A DNA stretch of 64,000 bases, taken from positions 62,001-126,000 of the forward strand of contig NSIP01000006.1 of assembly GCA_002737725.1 (NCBI GenBank), given 5' to 3'. The notes beneath the pieces were generated by a model. It worked only from the letters and a program-made list of their open reading frames with translations, did not search any database and had not been told where the DNA came from. Positions 61,431 to 64,000 of this stretch are shown one piece after another; the stretch's first letter is position 1, and every line of letters starts with the position of its first letter. This stretch comes from Rhodospirillaceae bacterium (GTDB lineage Bacteria > Pseudomonadota > Alphaproteobacteria > Rhodospirillales > Rhodospirillaceae). Position numbers and translations under genes: made by a program.

Positions 61431-61838
61431 GTGTTTTGGCGGCCTGTTCTGTTGGTGGTTGGCGGACTTGCGGTCGCTCTTGGTGTGATCGGGCTATTCG
61501 TGCCCGCTCTTCCGACAACATCTTTAATGCTTTTGGCCTTGTGGGCCTTTTCGAAAAGCTCGACACGACTGCTCAACTGGCTTTGGTATCATCCGACTTT
61601 TGGACCGTCGGTACGTGCGTGGTTTATGTACCAAGTTATTCCACGCGTGGCTAAAATTGCCGCAGTTGTAACGATGACACTGTCTGTTGTGTTACTGATC
61701 TTGTTGGCCGAGTCATGGCTTCTGCCAACCATTGTTGCAGCAATTCTTGCTTCGGTGGCGAGGTGGATTTGCACTCGGCGTAGTGAACAGCCTGCATACG
61801 TCACCCTGGGGCATTGCCCCAGGGCCCAGAGTAAATAA
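61431..61838 (+). CDS. DUF454 (YbaN-like) inner-membrane protein, tandem paralogue
   Basis: 135 residues from GTG 61431, the first usable start; no ATG lies upstream in frame and the ribosome site is weak. VGGLAVALGVIGLFVPALPT, LMLLALWAFSKSSTRLLNWL, YHPTFGPSVRAWFMYQVIPR match the gene at 60854 position by position, indicating a local duplication. The last about 12 residues (LGHCPRAQSK) are encoded by a repeat hairpin, so the native C-terminus may have been altered. Confidence 0.78.
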   Translation: MFWRPVLLVVGGLAVALGVIGLFVPALPTTSLMLLALWAFSKSSTRLLNWLWYHPTFGPSVRAWFMYQVIPRVAKIAAVVTMTLSVVLLILLAESWLLPTIVAAILASVARWICTRRSEQPAYVTLGHCPRAQSK

Positions 61839-61884
61839 CTCAAAGTTTGCTTTTAATTCTGGGTCCTGGGAACGAGTCCCAGGG
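61804..61884. repeat. paired hairpins between convergent genes
   Basis: CCCTGGGGCA (61804-61813) with TGCCCCAGGG (61815-61824), and CCTGGGA (61865-61871) with TCCCAGG (61877-61883). The two units share the CCCTGGG/CCCAGGG core in opposite order, so the whole stretch can also fold on itself. The first hairpin overlaps the DUF454 3' end. Acts as terminator or is a mobile palindrome. Confidence 0.55.
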
Positions 61885-61902
61885 CACCCAAGAATTCTTT
61901 TC

Positions 61903-62874
61903 TCAAGAACCTTTCGGTGGCTTTGGCTTATTCTGGCTCATGTAAACCGTGAATGAGCTATCGTTCGGTTTGCCCCATGTTTCATCGCCAGGCGCTTTCA
62001 GGAAATCTGGGTATTTCTTTTCCATATAAGCCAGAAGCTTCGGCGGTAGATTCTCGATCTTGCCGGTCCGATTCATAAAGCTGCGATACATCATATGGCC
62101 ATCGGCTTGGCCCATTAGCATCCATGGCAACCAAGGCCCAACGCGGGTCCAGGTGCCGATATAGTTCGCCGCACTGACATCATCACGTTCCAGGTCTTCC
62201 AGGTTGCACATGCGCTGAAACATCTCGCTGGTGCGATTGATTGGCCCGGCGGACTCGCGGGGCCAAACGTCGGGCTTCATCGGGTTGGGGAAGGCTGCAT
62301 GAATCTCAAGCAGCGAAAACGCTTTATCTGTTTGCGTAATCCACGGGGGTGTGAAGGGAAAGGTCACCTTATGTCCGTCGAAGTCTTGCTCGATAATGGG
62401 CGATACTTTTGCATTCACGATCATGTTCTTGATTGGAATCACCTCTACCGTTTCTTCGGTATAGGGGTTCTTCCAATTTTCTAAAATTTCGCCCGTCTTC
62501 AAGTCGGTGTACGTGGCGAATTCGCGATTGAACACATGGTAAACATTATCGGCCATGGGCTTGATGCGCATCATGCCCACACCTTGTACACCGATCAGTG
62601 GCTTGAGGGCTTCGATCCCACGGTTCCCATAAATGGTACCGCCAAACCAGCCCACCGATGTTTTGGTGGGGTCAAGATCCGCGGTGATCTTGATGAACGC
62701 CTTGAGGTTCTGTGCCGGGTCTTTGAAGTCGACCGGCACGCGTTTTGAGCCCGCAGCCTGCGCCGGAAAACTGCCCATCGCGGCCATACCGGCCGCGATG
62801 GTTGACGCGCCCGCCATGCCGCGAAGGGCGTCACGACGGTTGGTCATCGAGTCGATCACACTTGAAAACATCAT
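61903..62874 (-). CDS. DUF1838 family protein, Tat-exported
   Basis: 323 residues. Tat signal TNRRDALRGMAGASTIAAGM, cleavage near AQA-A. Mature part: VDFKDPAQNLKAFIKITADL, KTSVGWFGGTIYGN, YTDLKTGEILENWKNPYTEE, YIGTWTRVGPWLPWLLMG and YPDFLKAPGDE, parallel to the copy at 17708. Function unknown. It is followed upstream by another DUF1838 gene 39 bp away, so the two form an operon. Confidence 0.85.
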   Translation of the reverse strand: MMFSSVIDSMTNRRDALRGMAGASTIAAGMAAMGSFPAQAAGSKRVPVDFKDPAQNLKAFIKITADLDPTKTSVGWFGGTIYGNRGIEALKPLIGVQGVGMMRIKPMADNVYHVFNREFATYTDLKTGEILENWKNPYTEETVEVIPIKNMIVNAKVSPIIEQDFDGHKVTFPFTPPWITQTDKAFSLLEIHAAFPNPMKPDVWPRESAGPINRTSEMFQRMCNLEDLERDDVSAANYIGTWTRVGPWLPWMLMGQADGHMMYRSFMNRTGKIENLPPKLLAYMEKKYPDFLKAPGDETWGKPNDSSFTVYMSQNKPKPPKGS

Positions 62875-62913
62875 CTGGGCTTTTCCTGTAGGTATTGATG
62901 TAATGGCTTTGGT

Positions 62914-63747
62914 TTATGTGGGCGCAAGGCTCATGCGCTCAGGGTGTTCGTTCATCGCGCGGTTGCGATGTTCATCGGGAATATCAGCGACTGATTTCAA
63001 CTTTGCACCGGAGGCATGCCAGACGATATGGCCGGGCCGCTCGCCCATCTCCATCCACTTCGGCCAGGGCATAAACACAGCGGCGGTGAACATCGATGCC
63101 AAACTGTCGACCTTCGGGTCCAAAAATTGATCGCGGCGAATAAAATTAGTTTTGCGTTGCATGCGCGGGGCTTGCATCCCCGGCGGATAGACCGTGCTGT
63201 CATGCAGCCAGATGTAATCCCCTGCCGCTGTCCACCACATTTTTAAAGGCTGGTCGGGGAATTTATCCTTGGCCATTTTTGGCCGAATGCCGCGCACGGA
63301 ATATTCGAAGCCGCGCCCGGCCTTACCGCCTTGCACGGCGGCTTCAACTTTGTTGGTTGCCCCGGTGTAGGGGTTTTTGTAGTCGTACAGAAATACGTTG
63401 GTTTCAAAATCGCGAAAGAAGGTAACGGTATTGCCGATCATTTCATATTCATCGGGGGCAATCCGAATCATCCGGTACATTTCCATGCCGGTGAAATTGA
63501 ACAGGGGGCGGGGTTGTTCTTCGCCAACAACGCCGAAGATGGTGCCGTTGTAGTACCACGGGCAGTCTACCTCTTTTAGGCTGGCCGAGACGCGCACAAT
63601 GGCGCGGAGGTTTTCCTCTGGCGTGTTTAGCGGCAATGCCGCGTCCTTTGCCATGCTGGTGGCTGGCATCGCCGCAAGGCCAAGGCCTGCAATAGCAAGC
63701 CCCGAAAGTAATTCGCGACGGTCAACGACTGACTCGATCTTCTGCAT
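62914..63747 (-). CDS. DUF1838 family protein, Tat-exported (divergent copy)
   Basis: 277 residues from ATG 63747, with GGGGAGAG upstream; a start 9 codons earlier is less likely. Tat signal VDRRELLSGLAIAGLGLAAM. Mature: PEENLRAIVRVSASLKEVDC, WYYNGTIFGVVGEEQPRPLF, FLYDYKNPYTGATNKVE and FMPWPKWMEMGERPGHIVWH. Less like the copies at 17708 and 61903, lacking the GTWxRxxPWLPWLLMG block in that exact form. It may cooperate with the downstream copy. Confidence 0.82.
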   Translation of the reverse strand: MQKIESVVDRRELLSGLAIAGLGLAAMPATSMAKDAALPLNTPEENLRAIVRVSASLKEVDCPWYYNGTIFGVVGEEQPRPLFNFTGMEMYRMIRIAPDEYEMIGNTVTFFRDFETNVFLYDYKNPYTGATNKVEAAVQGGKAGRGFEYSVRGIRPKMAKDKFPDQPLKMWWTAAGDYIWLHDSTVYPPGMQAPRMQRKTNFIRRDQFLDPKVDSLASMFTAAVFMPWPKWMEMGERPGHIVWHASGAKLKSVADIPDEHRNRAMNEHPERMSLAPT

Positions 63748-63845
63748 TGGCGCTCTCCCCAGCGAGGTCACCATTCTGACGGGGTTGATATGTTAAAGGG
63801 GAGGACAAACTTAGGCTTGACCGCAGCCTGGAGGGTGCCGTCAGT

Positions 63846-64000
63846 TTAGGGTTTCGTTTTCGTGACCAAACGCAACACGGTGTAGCCCACGATAGCCGAA
63901 GCTAACGAACTGGACTGGACACCGATTTTCATGACGGTGAGCATGTCAGGGTCAGCGAAGGCGAGATCACCGATAAACAAGCTCATCGTGAACCCAATGC
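63846..64000 (-). CDS. nhaA: Na+/H+ antiporter NhaA, C-terminal part (window edge)
   Basis: Leftward frame FTMSLFIGDLAFADPDMLTV then MKIGVQSSSLASAIVGYTVL and a short Lys/Arg tail, TAA at 63846-63848. This is the final pair of NhaA helices (GFTMSLFIxxLAF, LGxxxxSxxxAxxGY). About 51 codons in the window; the rest lies beyond base 64000. Confidence 0.8.
   Translation of the reverse strand, partial: IGFTMSLFIGDLAFADPDMLTVMKIGVQSSSLASAIVGYTVLRLVTKTKP

Noticed and set aside
1-64000. tRNA genes, rRNA genes, CRISPR arrays and a prophage
   Set aside because: No cloverleaf-like stretch, rRNA signature, regular spaced repeat or phage structural gene was recognised on reading either strand.

Overview
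The window is chromosomal DNA of an alphaproteobacterium. CtrA (51312-52037), the phosphotransferase ChpT (49234-49917), an HspQ homologue, a plant-type glutamate-cysteine ligase, UbiA/UbiD, LpxK and an NrtR-nadA-nadC block all fit that class. The order cannot be fixed from this stretch. No rRNA, tRNA or CRISPR array was seen. Most genes are ordinary and tightly packed, with many 1-8 bp overlaps of stop and start codons. What stands out is a large load of broken genes and rearrangement scars between them.

Layout. 1-9190: purD (partial), a peptide-type ABC binding protein, an alpha/beta hydrolase, xseA, an M23 peptidase, lpxK with a DUF374 acyltransferase, then a glycosyltransferase/metallophosphoesterase pair for envelope lipids. 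9328-17676: pmbA, ubiD, an HD-GYP fragment, a GNAT pseudogene, ubiA, rsmE, gshA, a PchB-like chorismate mutase, and a head-to-head scar joining beta-CASP and phosphofructokinase remnants. 17708-22841: a secreted DUF1838 protein, crcB, an MBL-fold hydrolase, a Rieske oxygenase and a MAPEG protein. 23060-25841: a long leader followed by ornithine decarboxylase and a deoxyhypusine-synthase homologue, probably a homospermidine pathway. 25981-28798: a VOC protein, a core-deleted amine oxidase, and an intact plus a broken CpeT-like gene.

28937-42678 is an accessory metabolic region. It holds two paralogous nitrilase-fold proteins that have lost the catalytic cysteine, an FAD-linked oxidase, a PanE-like reductase, an intact MFS transporter beside a core-deleted copy, an NCS1 permease, a second alpha/beta hydrolase lacking the usual nucleophile serine, an SDR and a Crp/Fnr regulator. 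42792-58257 is more conserved: glycerate kinase, MarR, pyrD, a HAD protein, nadK, moaA, chpT, a peroxiredoxin, ctrA, flhG/flhF and nrtR-nadA-nadC. It is interrupted by degenerate transposase fragments, truncated response regulators, an flhA stub and a broken FliK-like gene. 58403-63747 repeats the theme of 17708-21809: DUF1838 copies (one reduced to its signal peptide) beside a Rieske oxygenase, a phytanoyl-CoA dioxygenase-like enzyme and two DUF454 membrane proteins. The window ends inside nhaA.

How the genes work together: the conserved parts cover purine/pyrimidine/NAD/molybdopterin synthesis, ubiquinone, lipid A, polyamines and cell-cycle control. The accessory parts look like oxidative catabolism of unidentified organic compounds, with cytoplasmic Rieske and PhyH oxygenases paired with Tat-exported DUF1838 proteins. 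The motility operon is decaying. The best candidates for an undescribed system are the repeated DUF1838-Rieske pairing and the families of nitrilase-like and hydrolase-like proteins with substituted catalytic residues.
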